Assembly: GCF_025398315.1 (NCBI RefSeq)
Contig: NZ_JAODOQ010000001.1
Span: 2,294,001 to 2,358,000, forward strand
Source: Shewanella phaeophyticola
Lineage (GTDB): Bacteria > Pseudomonadota > Gammaproteobacteria > Enterobacterales > Shewanellaceae
Reading direction: 5' to 3'
DNA: 64,000 bases
Part shown: positions 50,313 through 64,000 of the stretch, one piece after another
Layout of the letters: the number at the start of each line of letters is the position of its first letter
Position numbering within the stretch: the first letter of the stretch is position 1
Program-made: the position numbers and the translations under genes
The notes under the pieces: model-generated
The model's database searches: none
The model's input: the letters and a program-made list of their open reading frames with translations, nothing else
Told to the model about the DNA's origin: nothing

Positions 50313-51437
50313 TTATTGACTTACGGCTATCGAGCGCCTAAATAACGCTAAACTGCCCATAAAAAACACCATCCCAAGCCCAATAATATTAAGCAATTCA
50401 GGCCACACAATACTAAAATCAGCACCTCGAAAAACCACTGCTTGTGAAAATGCCATAAAGTGACGCGAAGGGAATATCCATGTGAATGGTTGAATGATGG
50501 CGGGTTGACTCTCAATGGGGGTAATACCACCAGACAATAACATCATGGGGATGATGACAATCATTAACAATAGAGCAAACTGCGCCATGGTGCGGGCTAT
50601 GGTGCCAAGAAAAATCCCAATCGAGGCCGCGGCAAATAAGTAAATCGTTGTCCCGCCCAATAATAACCAACGAGATCCGGCAATAGGGACATCCAACAAC
50701 GTTTCGACCATAAAGAAAAGTGACAACGAAAAGGCAACCAGCACAATAAACCCGTTAGCACACACCTTGGACATAATTATTTGAAATGACGTCAACGGCA
50801 TAACCAGTAAATGCTCAATGGTGCCATGCTCACGTTCACGTAGCAACGCAGCACCTGTCAGAATGATCGCCAACAAGGTGACATTATCGAGTAGCGCCCC
50901 CATTGAACTAAACCAACTCATTGTGCCATTAGGATTAAAAGCACGACGCTGGACTAATATCACAGGGTAATCTGTGCTTGCATTAGAGCGATTAACAAAA
51001 AAGTTAACCTCCTTGGTAATGATGCTTTGAATATAGCTATTACCTAAACTTGCTTGAGTCACAGCGGTAGCATCAACATCGATTTGTACACTCGGTAGGC
51101 GTCCATCACGTACATCCGCTTCAAAACGTGGTGGAATGCTCACCACAAACATAAAGCGGTCTTGATCCATCACTTGGTCTACCTCACTGGCAGATATTTG
51201 CTCTGCTAATTTAAAATAAGGAGGATAGAAAGCATTGGCAATGTTACGCGAAAGCGTTGAATGATCTTCGTCAACAATCGCAATAGATGCATTATTCACC
51301 GACTCACTAATGGCGGTTGAACGGGAGTAAATCTGCGCACTGAATAAAAAAACAATCAGTATTATCATAGTCACATCGCCCAAGACACTGCGAAGCTCTT
51401 TAGTACCGAGCCAGAAAATATTACTCCAGATTTTCAT
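50313..51437 (-). CDS. yhhJ: ABC-2 family permease, YhhJ-like
   Basis: 374 residues: a first helix (LGDVTMIILIVFLFSAQIY), a periplasmic domain of about 150 residues (IAIVDEDHSTLSRNIANAFYPPYF), then five helices of the ABC-2 membrane fold including the REREHGTIEHLLVMPLT coupling motif. In E. coli, yhiI-rbbA-yhhJ lie in the same order. It starts 4 bases behind the rbbA stop. Probably the second half of the exporter; substrate unknown. Confidence 0.9.
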   Translation of the reverse strand: MKIWSNIFWLGTKELRSVLGDVTMIILIVFLFSAQIYSRSTAISESVNNASIAIVDEDHSTLSRNIANAFYPPYFKLAEQISASEVDQVMDQDRFMFVVSIPPRFEADVRDGRLPSVQIDVDATAVTQASLGNSYIQSIITKEVNFFVNRSNASTDYPVILVQRRAFNPNGTMSWFSSMGALLDNVTLLAIILTGAALLREREHGTIEHLLVMPLTSFQIIMSKVCANGFIVLVAFSLSLFFMVETLLDVPIAGSRWLLLGGTTIYLFAAASIGIFLGTIARTMAQFALLLMIVIIPMMLLSGGITPIESQPAIIQPFTWIFPSRHFMAFSQAVVFRGADFSIVWPELLNIIGLGMVFFMGSLALFRRSIAVSQ

Positions 51438-51440
51438 CGG

Positions 51441-54197
51441 TTAAGCCTCCTGCTTTTTTAAACACACCGCAGCAAAAACCACTAAAAAAGGACTATAAAT
51501 CGACAACATCATAATGTCGCCTGTCAGGTCAAAAAAGTTCAAGCCTTTAGTAAATGCCGCCACACTCAAGTGCATGTAATAAGTTGCCGGCCACGCCATA
51601 CCAATAATGTACCCGCCACCTTCTAACGTGGATGTTGGTTGCACTAATCCCGAAAACAGCGCAGTCGGGAGCAACGATACGATAGTGGTGGCAAACACCG
51701 CGGTGACTTGAGTTCTAGTGAGCGATGACACCACTAAACCAATCCCGGTAGAGGCGCACACATAACAAAATGCCCCAACAGTGAGCCCCAACAAACTGCC
51801 TTTCAACGGCACCTGTAATAAAAACACCACCAGGAAAGTCAAAATTAAAAAGTTGATCATGCCTATGGCTATATACGGCAACTGCTTGCCAATGAGGAAC
51901 TCAAACTTATTGGTTGGCGTAACAAAAAAGTTAGTGATGGTACCAACCTCTTTCTCACGCGAGACACTCACAGCCATCAAAATTGCCGGGAAGAAAAGTA
52001 ATAATAACGCAGGTGTTTTAGGCTACAATGGAATATATGCTCTCAAATGAAGGGTTATAACGATAACGAGACTGCAGATCAACTTTATACATTGCGCTGG
52101 CATCCACACCTGCCTCTGTCGCTAACTGAGTCAGATACCAAACATAACCACCAGTGACATAACCTTCAATAGTGCCAGCTCGGGTGGTATTGGCACCATC
52201 TATCCAAGCAGAAACGTAGGCAGTTTGACCCTTTTTGATGTCGCGGCCAAAACCAACCGGGATCTCTATCGCCAAGGTGATGTCGTTAGACTGCAGCCGC
52301 CTTTCAAGTGCATCTTTGCTTTGTAATGCAGGCCGTTCGATAAAATAATGGGAACCTTGAAAGTGACTAATGTATTCTCGGCTCTGCGGTGTTTGGTCAT
52401 AATCGAGCACAGCAAAAGTCAGATCTTCAATATCTAACGAGATCCCATAAGCAATCACAATCAACAAAATCACACTACCCAAAAATGCAAATGCGAGGCG
52501 AATTTTGTCACGCATTACCGCCATCATTTCAAGATAACTGTAGGCCAATAACCTCGATAGATTAAAGCCAGAACGTTTTATATGCTCCGGTTGGCTTTGG
52601 GTTAATGTTGTCTGCTTTGCTATGGGAGCGATTTCAAACGGTGCTTGCTTTTGGGGTGTTTGACCAATCGCATCTTCAAGGTAACTGATAAAAGCTTCTT
52701 CAAGCGACGTAGACCCTTTGGCTTCAACAAGGTGTTGTGGTTCATCGTAAACCAACACTTCACCGGCATGCATTAATGAAATACGGTCGCACCGTAATGC
52801 TTCATTCATAAAATGAGTTGAAATAAATATGGTCACTTTATCGCGACGTGACAACTCAACAAGCAACTCCCAAAATTCGTCACGAGCGACAGGGTCAACA
52901 CCCGATGTGGGCTCATCAAGGATTAGCATTTCAGGCTCATGGATCACCGCAACGGCAAGTGATAAACGTTGGCGGATCCCAAGTGGCAGTGATGATGCCA
53001 TATCATCCATTTGCTTACGCAAACCAAAACGATCAACCAGCACATCAATTCGCTCTGTGGTTTTCGATACAGACAAATGGAACAAACGAGCATGCAAGGT
53101 CAAGTTCTGTTTAACCGTCAGCTCACCATACAAGGAAAAAGCTTGCGACATAAACCCTACTCGATTGCGCATGTCGATATTACTGGCATCGACAGGCTTG
53201 CCAAATAAAAATGCCTCCCCTTCTGACGCGGGTAACAGACCGGTCAACATTTTCATGGTGGTTGTTTTACCACAACCATTTGAGCCCAAAAAGCCAAAAA
53301 TCTCCCCTGCTTGAATCTCAAAACTGACATTGTTAACCGCAGTAAAATCGCCAAAACGTCGGGTTAAGCCTTTGGCAATAATAGCAGGAGAGGCATCAGT
53401 TTTATCAAAAGGAGGGATAACAAGCGCATGACCACTACCACGTTTTTCTTTAGGCAGTAATCGGGTAAAAGTTTGCTCGATATTTTCAGATTGAGTTTTG
53501 AGTTTGAGTGCTTCTGGCGTACCCGAGTCCAACACGTGACTCGCATCCATTGCAACCAACCAATCAAAACCTTCTGCTTCATCCATATAAGCGGTAGACA
53601 CAATGACACTCATGCTAGGTCGTTCACTGCGTATAGTGTTAATTAACTGCCAAAATTGTCGTCTAGAGAGAGGGTCTACCCCGGTAGTTGGTTCATCTAA
53701 TATCAATAAATCCGGGTCATGAATAAGCGAACAGCACAAACCCAACTTTTGTTTCATTCCGCCGGATAACTTACCTGCTGGCCGTGATAAAAATGCATTA
53801 AGGCCGTTGCATGGGTAAGTCGGTCAATGCGGGTTTTACGTTCAGAAGCGCCCTGGCCAAATAATTTACCAAAGAAATCAAGATTTTCGGCAACACTGAG
53901 CTCACTGTATAAATTCTTACCTAATCCTTGAGGCATATATGCAATACGAGAGCCAACATTTGAGCGATGTCGAGCCGAGGCCATATCACCGCCAAGCACT
54001 TCAAGGTTACCACTCTGTAATTTTCTGACCCCAGAAATCAGTGCTAACAAGGTTGATTTACCCACCCCATCAGAGCCGAGCAAACCCACCATTTGTCCTG
54101 AAGGAATACTGAGCGTGATATCTTCAATCGCCATAACTTTTTTATATCTATGGCTGACATTGTTGATACAGACGATCGGATTTTGTTGTTGATTCAT
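51441..54197 (-). pseudogene. rbbA: RbbA-like fused ABC ATPase/permease (two frameshifts)
   Basis: About 918 residues, like E. coli RbbA: two ABC ATPase domains followed by an ABC-2 permease domain. Domain 1: Walker A GSDGVGKST, Walker [14 protein letters not shown]; domain 2: [20 protein letters not shown]. The signature [12 protein letters not shown] of domain 1 is split by a frameshift near 53802-53805 (one base missing in the G/C run; [13 protein letters not shown] would result). A second near 52021 splits SIYSIV from the permease stretch AVSVSREKEVGTITNFFVTP. With both repaired the protein is continuous. It is coupled to the HlyD gene upstream and yhhJ downstream. Confidence 0.87.
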
Positions 54198-54212
54198 GAT
54201 TATGCACCCACA

Positions 54213-55238
54213 TTAATATTGATTGACTGAAATAGGCTCAGAGTCTGGCAACAATTGTTGAAGAAAATCAGGCCACGGAGTCAGCTGCTCTCCGGGTAAA
54301 GGTGTCAGGCGAATATAAGCTACGCCACGCACACCAGTCTTAACATCTTCAATGTGTTTTTGTACTAGGTATTGATGGATCCGCACCTTAACACGAAACA
54401 TCAGTTTTTCACGCTCACTGATGGTTTCAACTTGCTTTGGGGTAAATTGTGATTCAGGTGATACAAAGCTCACTGTTGCAGGTATTATAGAATTGAGAAC
54501 ATCTAATTTAATTCTCGCCTCAGCGCCAATCGCAATACGATTTGCTTGAGCCGAGGGTACAAATATTTCCATATAGACATCAGCAAGGTTAATCATGGTC
54601 AACACTTTGCCACCACTGCCAAGCACCTCACCTGGCTCGGCAAGTCGATATATGACTCGGCCAGTCACTGGGGATTTCAGCACACAATCATCAATTTGAG
54701 TTTGGATTTCTTTGGTACTGGCCTTAACGGCATCGACCATACGTTCACGATACACAAGGCCTGCTTTAGCCGCCTGAAGCGCCGCTTTAGCAACGGCTAC
54801 TTGACTGACTCGCGTATCGTAGGTTTCTTTACTAATATGGTTATCTTTTACCAGTTCTTTAGCCCGAGACAATTCTTGTTCGGTTAACACTTCTTCAGCC
54901 TTTGCCTGCTCGATGGTCGCCAGAGCAGAAGCAACTTGGCTTTCAGCACTGGCCACATTAGCTTCAGCACCAAGCAGTTGAGCACGCAATTGATCGGTGT
55001 TAATTTGTGCGACAACTTGTTGCTCCTGAACAAGGTCTCCCTCTTGAGCTAAAATGGTATCGACTCGACCCGCAATTTTAGTTGATACATCAACTTCAAC
55101 AGCTTCAATTCTGCCGTTACCGGACACTAATCCATCGGTTAGCGGAGGGTCTTGTAAATATTGCCACCCCCACCAAAAAACAAAAATAAGCACTATAAAA
55201 ACAAAGATATATATAACTTTTTTCAGTATGTTATTCAT
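54213..55238 (-). CDS. yhiI: HlyD-family periplasmic adaptor, YhiI-like
   Basis: 341 residues: one N-terminal helix (VIYIFVFIVLIFVFWWGWQYL), then a biotinyl-lipoyl domain (GRIEAVEVDVSTKIAGRVDTIL), a long coiled coil (AQLLGAEANVASAESQVASALATI, 85-185) and the barrel domain. It is the first gene of the yhiI-rbbA-yhhJ operon and would link the inner-membrane exporter to an outer-membrane TolC channel. Confidence 0.92.
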   Translation of the reverse strand: MNNILKKVIYIFVFIVLIFVFWWGWQYLQDPPLTDGLVSGNGRIEAVEVDVSTKIAGRVDTILAQEGDLVQEQQVVAQINTDQLRAQLLGAEANVASAESQVASALATIEQAKAEEVLTEQELSRAKELVKDNHISKETYDTRVSQVAVAKAALQAAKAGLVYRERMVDAVKASTKEIQTQIDDCVLKSPVTGRVIYRLAEPGEVLGSGGKVLTMINLADVYMEIFVPSAQANRIAIGAEARIKLDVLNSIIPATVSFVSPESQFTPKQVETISEREKLMFRVKVRIHQYLVQKHIEDVKTGVRGVAYIRLTPLPGEQLTPWPDFLQQLLPDSEPISVNQY

Positions 55239-55766
55239 TGTCTAAAAATCCTTCTATGAATGACAGCAATCATTTTTAACGCAACAAGCTAACTTTGTTC
55301 AATCTCTGTCAAAAACCTTGTCTCGATCCCACAACCTTGAACAGTATTAATCGGCTAGAGAGCCAGACATGCATAAAATGAGAAGAGACAACGGCTTGGA
55401 ATATGTAACCTAGTTGCAATAACAACCAAAGTGAATCCAATATCAGATTGTAAAAACCGCTATCCTCACAGATAAATCTAGATTTCATTTGTCGATGTGT
55501 TTATTTGACGCACAAGTGCGCAAATGATGATATTTGGCAAGGTAGAAAACGGTATTCACAACGCTCCCCCCATTCAAACGATAAATTAGTGTATTAACTC
55601 AATTAAATATTGTATCAACAAAACAGGTTAAACTATGATCTGCCTCACACTTATAGTGAATAAGCGGACATCACTGAAAATAAGCACAAAAGTTTGAACA
55701 TTCTCTGTTATGCATTCAAGTACTGGATATTTTAACCACAATACTAATTGCTCAAATTCGAAACGT
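55239..55766. other. Intergenic region without a recognised gene
   Basis: About 530 AT-rich bases between the yhiI start and the terminator array behind the rRNA operon; should hold the yhiI promoter. The last bases (55746-55766) resemble the edge of the 135-bp repeat. No credible open frame. Confidence 0.5.
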
Positions 55767-56214
55767 AAAAAAGCCCGTTGTGTTAGCAACGGGCTTACCA
55801 CTCTCTTTTCAGAGAAATTAGGCGTCTGGAAATGACCTACTCTCACATGGGCATATCGACCACACTGCTATCTTGCTCATTTGACACACAAATCTCAGAC
55901 GTAAAAAAGCCCGTTGCGTTAGCAACGGGCTTATCACTCTCTTTCAGAGAAATTAGGCGTCTGGAAATGACCTACTCTCACATGGGCATATCGACCACAC
56001 TGCTATCTTGCTCATTTGACACACAAATCTCAGACGTAAAAAAGCCCGTTGTGTTAGCAACGGGCTTATCACTCTCTTTCAGAGAAATTAGGCGCCTGGA
56101 AATGACCTACTCTCACATGGGCATATCGACCACACTGCTATCTTGCTCATTTGACACACAAATCTTAGACGTAAAAAAGCCCGATGCATTAGCAACGGGC
56201 TTTCGTACTTATTA
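55765..56214 (-). repeat. Tandem 135-bp repeats: truncated 5S copies with terminators
   Basis: Three tandem units (period 135, 135 and 136 bases) behind the 5S gene. Each unit holds the 3' end of 5S rRNA (31 identical bases, GGCGTCTGGAAATGACCTAC and beyond, then diverging), a CTCTGAAAGAG hairpin and a terminator hairpin GCCCGTTGCGTTAGCAACGGGC with T run. Terminators lie at 55767-55796, 55903-55932, 56038-56067 and 56173-56202; the last is the original one after 5S. Confidence 0.88.
56173..56202 (-). terminator. First terminator behind 5S rRNA
   Basis: GCCCG-TTGCT... stem with one A-A mismatch and a run of six T; weaker than the duplicated copies downstream, which pair perfectly or with one G-T. 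Confidence 0.85.
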
Positions 56215-56337
56215 GGCGTCTGGAAATGACCTACTCTCACATGGGGAGACCCCACACTACCATCGGCGATACTGTGTTTCACTTCTGAGTTCGGAATGGG
56301 ATCAGGTGGAACTGCACAGCTCTATGGTTTCCAGACA
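56215..56337 (-). rRNA. rrf: 5S ribosomal RNA
   Basis: About 120 bases; minus-strand sequence begins TGTCTGGAAACCATAGAGC and ends GTAGGTCATTTCCAGACGCC, so the two ends pair (helix I). The loop TTCCGAACTCAGAAGTGAAA is 5S consensus. Confidence 0.97.
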
Positions 56338-56465
56338 AAATTGTTTATTTAACGCCTTGGCATTAAATAATAATTCGGAAAGCTGATTGCTTTGAGTCTC
56401 TACACACCACTTAAGTGCTCTATTCTAATACTAAGTGCGTATCAGTAAAACCCATCTGGGTTGTA

Positions 56466-59362
<2,897 letters not shown>

Positions 59363-59749
59363 ATACAACCCAAATGGGTCTTTCTTACGCTTGTTACTCA
59401 TCTTATTATCCGGCGTTTTCAATTTCACTCTTCAATCATGTAGCGCTGCTACACTCATTCGTCGTTCAACTTCAAGCCTTGCCTAATAAGCGATTAACTG
59501 CGCTCATCCTTTGTCTAAACAAAAGATAAGAAAAACGTGGGTCATATCATGACCAGCTGGTTTTTACTTTGATAATTCATGCACTTTCGCACACGAAATC
59601 GCCTTAGTTTTTAGAATATTCAAGACACTTAAACAGTGTTTTGAGAACTCAAGTGTTAATGCTTTCGCATTAACGTTTTTCGCACTAACCTAATCACACA
59701 AACAACAACGAATCGTCATTTATGCGCCTTTTAGTTAGTACTATCAGCT

Positions 59750-59772
59750 TTCCAAATTGTTAAAGAGCGGGC
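59750..59772 (-). promoter_or_regulatory. boxA antitermination site between 16S and 23S
   Basis: Minus-strand GCCCGCTCTTTAACAATTT: the boxA core TGCTCTTTAACA for NusB/NusE. Confidence 0.85.
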
Positions 59773-59906
59773 TTAAAAAAGCCAAAGATAAAATTTCATT
59801 TATCTTTGGCATCTCTTACCAATGCATGTGATGGTGGAGCAATGTGAGTGGGATCGAACAGCTTTTTTATAGCGTATTGACCAAACCAATTGAACCAACA
59901 AGTAAA

Positions 59907-59982
59907 TGGTGGAGCTATGCGGGATCGAACCGCAGACCTCCTGCGTGCAAGGCAGGCGCTCTCCCAGCTGAGCTATAGCCCC
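59907..59982 (-). tRNA. tRNA-Ala (TGC)
   Basis: 76 bases, acceptor GGGGCTA with CCA encoded; anticodon TGC in the loop CTTGCAC, flanked by GCCTG stem. The usual second spacer tRNA. Confidence 0.97.
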
Positions 59983-60115
59983 ATTTACATGCAGTTGAGA
60001 ATTTACGTTTACCTTCAATGAAGGTGTATTACCAAATCTTGTTAAATCAAGGCGGAGGATGACGACGTTTAGCTTACTAAACGAATTATCCGACAACGCA
60101 GAGTTAACGAGATTT

Positions 60116-60192
<77 letters not shown>

Positions 60193-60444
60193 ATTTATAC
60201 TTGTTTTTTCACTCAATCACTGCGTTGCTTTTCATTGTTCAGTCGTCGTGTAGTGTACTACACGTCCTTCTTCACGCTTCAAGCGCCTTGTGCTAGAGCG
60301 AATTAACGTCGTCTAAACAGACACGTAATTTCTCTTTCTTTCTATCAAGTAATCTGTGTGAACACTCAAGCACACGGATGTGCTGTGTGCAATAAACGCA
60401 CAGATGCAGTTTATTGTCACCAAGTATCGAGCTAGTCGTATAGG

Positions 60445-61989
<1,545 letters not shown>

Positions 61990-62204
61990 AAGTTTTTTGA
62001 GACAAAGTCTCGACTCAATGAATTCTACTGTCATAATTCGCTTCGCTCATAAGAGCTTACGAATTACTCACTACATTGCTGTAGTGTCATATTACTATGA
62101 ACATTCTCATCATTGAGTTTAAATTTTTGATTGCCTACGCTCCGAAGAACAAAAAGACAATTTCGAATAACTCAATACCTGTGAATGTCCACACAGATTA
62201 CTTG

Positions 62205-62226
62205 ATAAATTGTTAAAGAGCGGACT
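62205..62226 (-). promoter_or_regulatory. boxA in the rRNA leader
   Basis: Minus-strand GTCCGCTCTTTAACAATTTA upstream of 16S; boxA core TGCTCTTTAACA. Confidence 0.85.
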
Positions 62227-62270
62227 TGGTAACGCTGCGTCATACGCCGTGTTCCGTGTCAGTGGTGCGC

Positions 62271-62298
62271 ATTATAGGGAACTCATTTTAATGTGCAA
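62271..62298 (-). promoter_or_regulatory. rRNA operon promoter
   Basis: -35 TTGCAC (62293-62298), 16-base spacer, -10 TATAAT (62271-62276), GCGC discriminator and an A/T-rich UP-element-like stretch upstream. The GC-rich discriminator is typical of stringently controlled rRNA promoters. Confidence 0.88.
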
Positions 62299-62590
62299 GG
62301 CCTTTTGCGTTTTTTTCTTAAGTTTATCGCTTAACTGGACAGTTTTTAAACTCAAAGGCCTATTTTAAACTATTTATGCTGACTTTATGAACAAAATCGC
62401 CCTGTTGATACCTTTTTAAACTGCCTTAAATATCATTGTAATAGCCCGTATTAGCCATTTACTTCTATATAAAGTGTCCAATTTATATAATTCGTCATTA
62501 AATGAGGTTCAAACCAGGTTAATACAATGTTAACTCATTAAAACAAAGTGCTTGTAAGGCGCATGCTTTGCTTGGGTGACTTACCAATGA

Positions 62591-63139
62591 TCACTTACTT
62601 AAAAATTGCGGTACATCAGCAATACTATCAACAATGGTCGTCGCCAGTGTAATACCCGCCTCGTCTACCACTTTACCTGAACGAACCAAGATGGCGGTTT
62701 GAATACCTGCGGCATGTGCTGCGCGGATGTCATCGGCCTTATCACCTACCATCACAGATTGGCTCAAGTCGATTTTTAAAAATGAAGCCGCTGAGGTCAA
62801 CATTCCAGGTTTAGGTTTACGACAGTCACAATCTTGTTTGTATTCACCAATGCCTTTATCTGGGTGATGCGGGCAATAATAAATACCGTCGAGTTCGACA
62901 CCTTTATCGGCAAAGTTCCAATCCATCCACTCAGTGAGGTGATGAAAATCCTCTTCGCTGTACATACCACGAGCAATACCAGATTGATTAGTGACAACAA
63001 CTAATAAGTAGCCCATGTCTTTTAACGCTTTACAAGCTTCAAATATACCGTCTATATATTCAAAGTCGTCTACGTTATGCACATAACCCGTGTCTTTATT
63101 AATGACACCATCGCGATCTAGAAATACTGCCTTATTCAA
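62591..63139 (-). CDS. gmhB: D-glycero-beta-D-manno-heptose-1,7-bisphosphate 7-phosphatase
   Basis: HAD phosphatase of the ADP-heptose pathway for the lipopolysaccharide core. 182 residues: motif I FLDRDGVINKD, motif II VVVTNQSG, the zinc-binding loop CPHHPDKGIGEYKQDCDCRKPKPGM (three Cys and His), and VGDKADDIRAAHAAG. It lies directly upstream of the rRNA promoter and on the same strand; the gmhB-rrn order is common in gammaproteobacteria. Confidence 0.95.
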   Translation of the reverse strand: MNKAVFLDRDGVINKDTGYVHNVDDFEYIDGIFEACKALKDMGYLLVVVTNQSGIARGMYSEEDFHHLTEWMDWNFADKGVELDGIYYCPHHPDKGIGEYKQDCDCRKPKPGMLTSAASFLKIDLSQSVMVGDKADDIRAAHAAGIQTAILVRSGKVVDEAGITLATTIVDSIADVPQFLSK

Positions 63140-63350
63140 CCTAACACTCCTTAAACTGGATATTGTTGTGATTATCCCATTGACAACTATTTGGTGCCAG
63201 ATAAACTGACAAATTTTACTTATTTGTTTATTTTAAGTTGCTTTAGATTACATTTATGATGTTTATCTATATTTATCTGTAGGTTTCACTTTATAAAGCG
63301 CTAGCTAAGCGTTACCCTTGCTCGAATAAATTAGTAGTGATAAAAATGAC

Positions 63351-64000
63351 ATGAGCAATATACCTCCTATTATTCACAAAACCCGCACACAACTTGTTGT
63401 TGAAGCGCTCAGAGAACAGATCCTTTCTGGTGATATAGAAGGAGGCGAGCCGCTCAGACAGTCAGCGATTGCTGAACAGTTGAACGTAAGCCGTATTCCT
63501 GTACGTGAAGCATTAGTCCAATTAGAAGCTGAAGGATTAATTAACTTTGAGCCTCATAAAGGGGCTACAGCAACTAAATTATCTGTAGAGCAAGTTACTG
63601 AGTTATTTGAGTTGCGTGCCATGATTGAATCTGATTTATTGGCTAAAGCAATACCCAATTTAACCGAGCAAGATATTGCCGATGCAGAAGCCGTACTCGT
63701 ACAACTAGAGTTAGCTTTTAAGCTCAAAGAATCTGTCGCCAGTTGGAGTGAGATCAACACTCGTTTTCACACTCGTTTGTATAAAGCAGCCAATAGACCA
63801 CACACGCTAGATGTTGTCCATGGGCTTAATACCAATTGCGATCGTTATATTCGATTACAACTGTTATTTACTGGTGGCATACCCACTGCTGAACGTGAAC
63901 ACAGAATATTACTTGAACTGTGTAAAGCGGGTGATGTCGAAAAAGCAACGGCACTGTTACATGAGCACATTTTGAGTGCTGCCGCTTCAATTACCAAATT
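63351..64000 (+). CDS. GntR-family regulator, FCD type (truncated by the window end)
   Basis: Partial gene, open to the end of the window (216 codons). An N-terminal winged helix-turn-helix (ALREQILSGDIEGGEPLRQSAIAEQLNVSRIPVREAL, about 18-53) and an FCD effector domain (VEQVTELFELRAMIESDLLAKAI; IN-TRFHTRLYKAAN metal-site His; H-I-L near the end). The ATG at 63351 is the first in the frame. FadR/GntR family of metabolite-responsive repressors; the ligand and neighbour are not in the window. Confidence 0.88.
   Translation, partial: MSNIPPIIHKTRTQLVVEALREQILSGDIEGGEPLRQSAIAEQLNVSRIPVREALVQLEAEGLINFEPHKGATATKLSVEQVTELFELRAMIESDLLAKAIPNLTEQDIADAEAVLVQLELAFKLKESVASWSEINTRFHTRLYKAANRPHTLDVVHGLNTNCDRYIRLQLLFTGGIPTAEREHRILLELCKAGDVEKATALLHEHILSAAASITK

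Noticed and set aside
55832..56215. Open frame of 127 codons made of three near-identical 45-residue repeats
   Set aside because: It is antisense to the truncated 5S/terminator repeats; the protein repeat simply mirrors the 135-bp DNA repeat.

Overview
The window is chromosomal DNA of a marine gammaproteobacterium, most likely Shewanella (inference). The support is the gene content (lolCDE-mfd-csiV-nagZ, sdaA, asnB, norVW, pepE, htpX, gmhB), the Shewanella/Vibrio-like rRNA sequences, the tRNA-Ile/tRNA-Ala spacer in the rRNA operon, and the moderately AT-rich intergenic DNA with short inverted-repeat elements. No prophage, integron, CRISPR array or transposase gene is visible.

Layout. 1-8.5 kb: lipoprotein-release ABC transporter lolCDE (minus), divergent from a PilZ-like gene, mfd and csiV (plus). 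8.6-9.2 kb: a MITE-like element with a second MITE-like element inside it. 9.2-18.7 kb: nagZ, sdaA, a chemoreceptor, a NagD-type phosphatase, an M28 aminopeptidase lipoprotein and asnB. 18.8-31 kb: small enzymes (GNAT, VOC, glutaredoxin-like), DUF445 and DUF748 proteins, a MATE exporter, a voltage-gated K+ channel and an L,D-transpeptidase. 31-36.5 kb: MFS/LysR pair, then the NO-detoxification operon norV-norW-DUF1971 behind a sigma54 promoter with three NorR-like sites. 36.5-43.3 kb: DUF3047, ACT-domain, M23 peptidase, QueD-like protein, then a BaeSR-like two-component system divergent from two small proline-rich proteins. 43.4-50.2 kb: PAS-GGDEF-EAL protein, htpX, pepE, a VOC/soxR divergent pair sharing a perfect SoxR box, an Hsp20 gene with a ROSE-like RNA thermometer, and a PspB-like protein. 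50.3-55.2 kb: yhiI-rbbA-yhhJ-like export operon (minus). 55.7-62.3 kb: a complete rRNA operon on the minus strand followed by a tandem array of truncated 5S copies and terminators. 62.6-64 kb: gmhB and the start of a GntR/FCD regulator.

A striking property of the window is about a dozen single-base lesions, mostly +/-1 in short homopolymers, that split otherwise well conserved genes: lolC, mfd, csiV, sdaA, the DUF748 gene, the MATE gene, the K+ channel, yecM, the M23 gene, the QueD-like gene and rbbA. Because lolC is essential in E. coli, many of these are more likely sequence errors than real pseudogenes; the affected genes are annotated over their full extent.

Regulatory logic readable from the DNA: NO sensing (NorR/sigma54 to norVW-DUF1971, with no norR gene next to it), redox sensing (SoxR to a VOC-family protein), heat (RNA thermometer to Hsp20), and envelope sensing (HK/RR pair beside proline-rich exported proteins).
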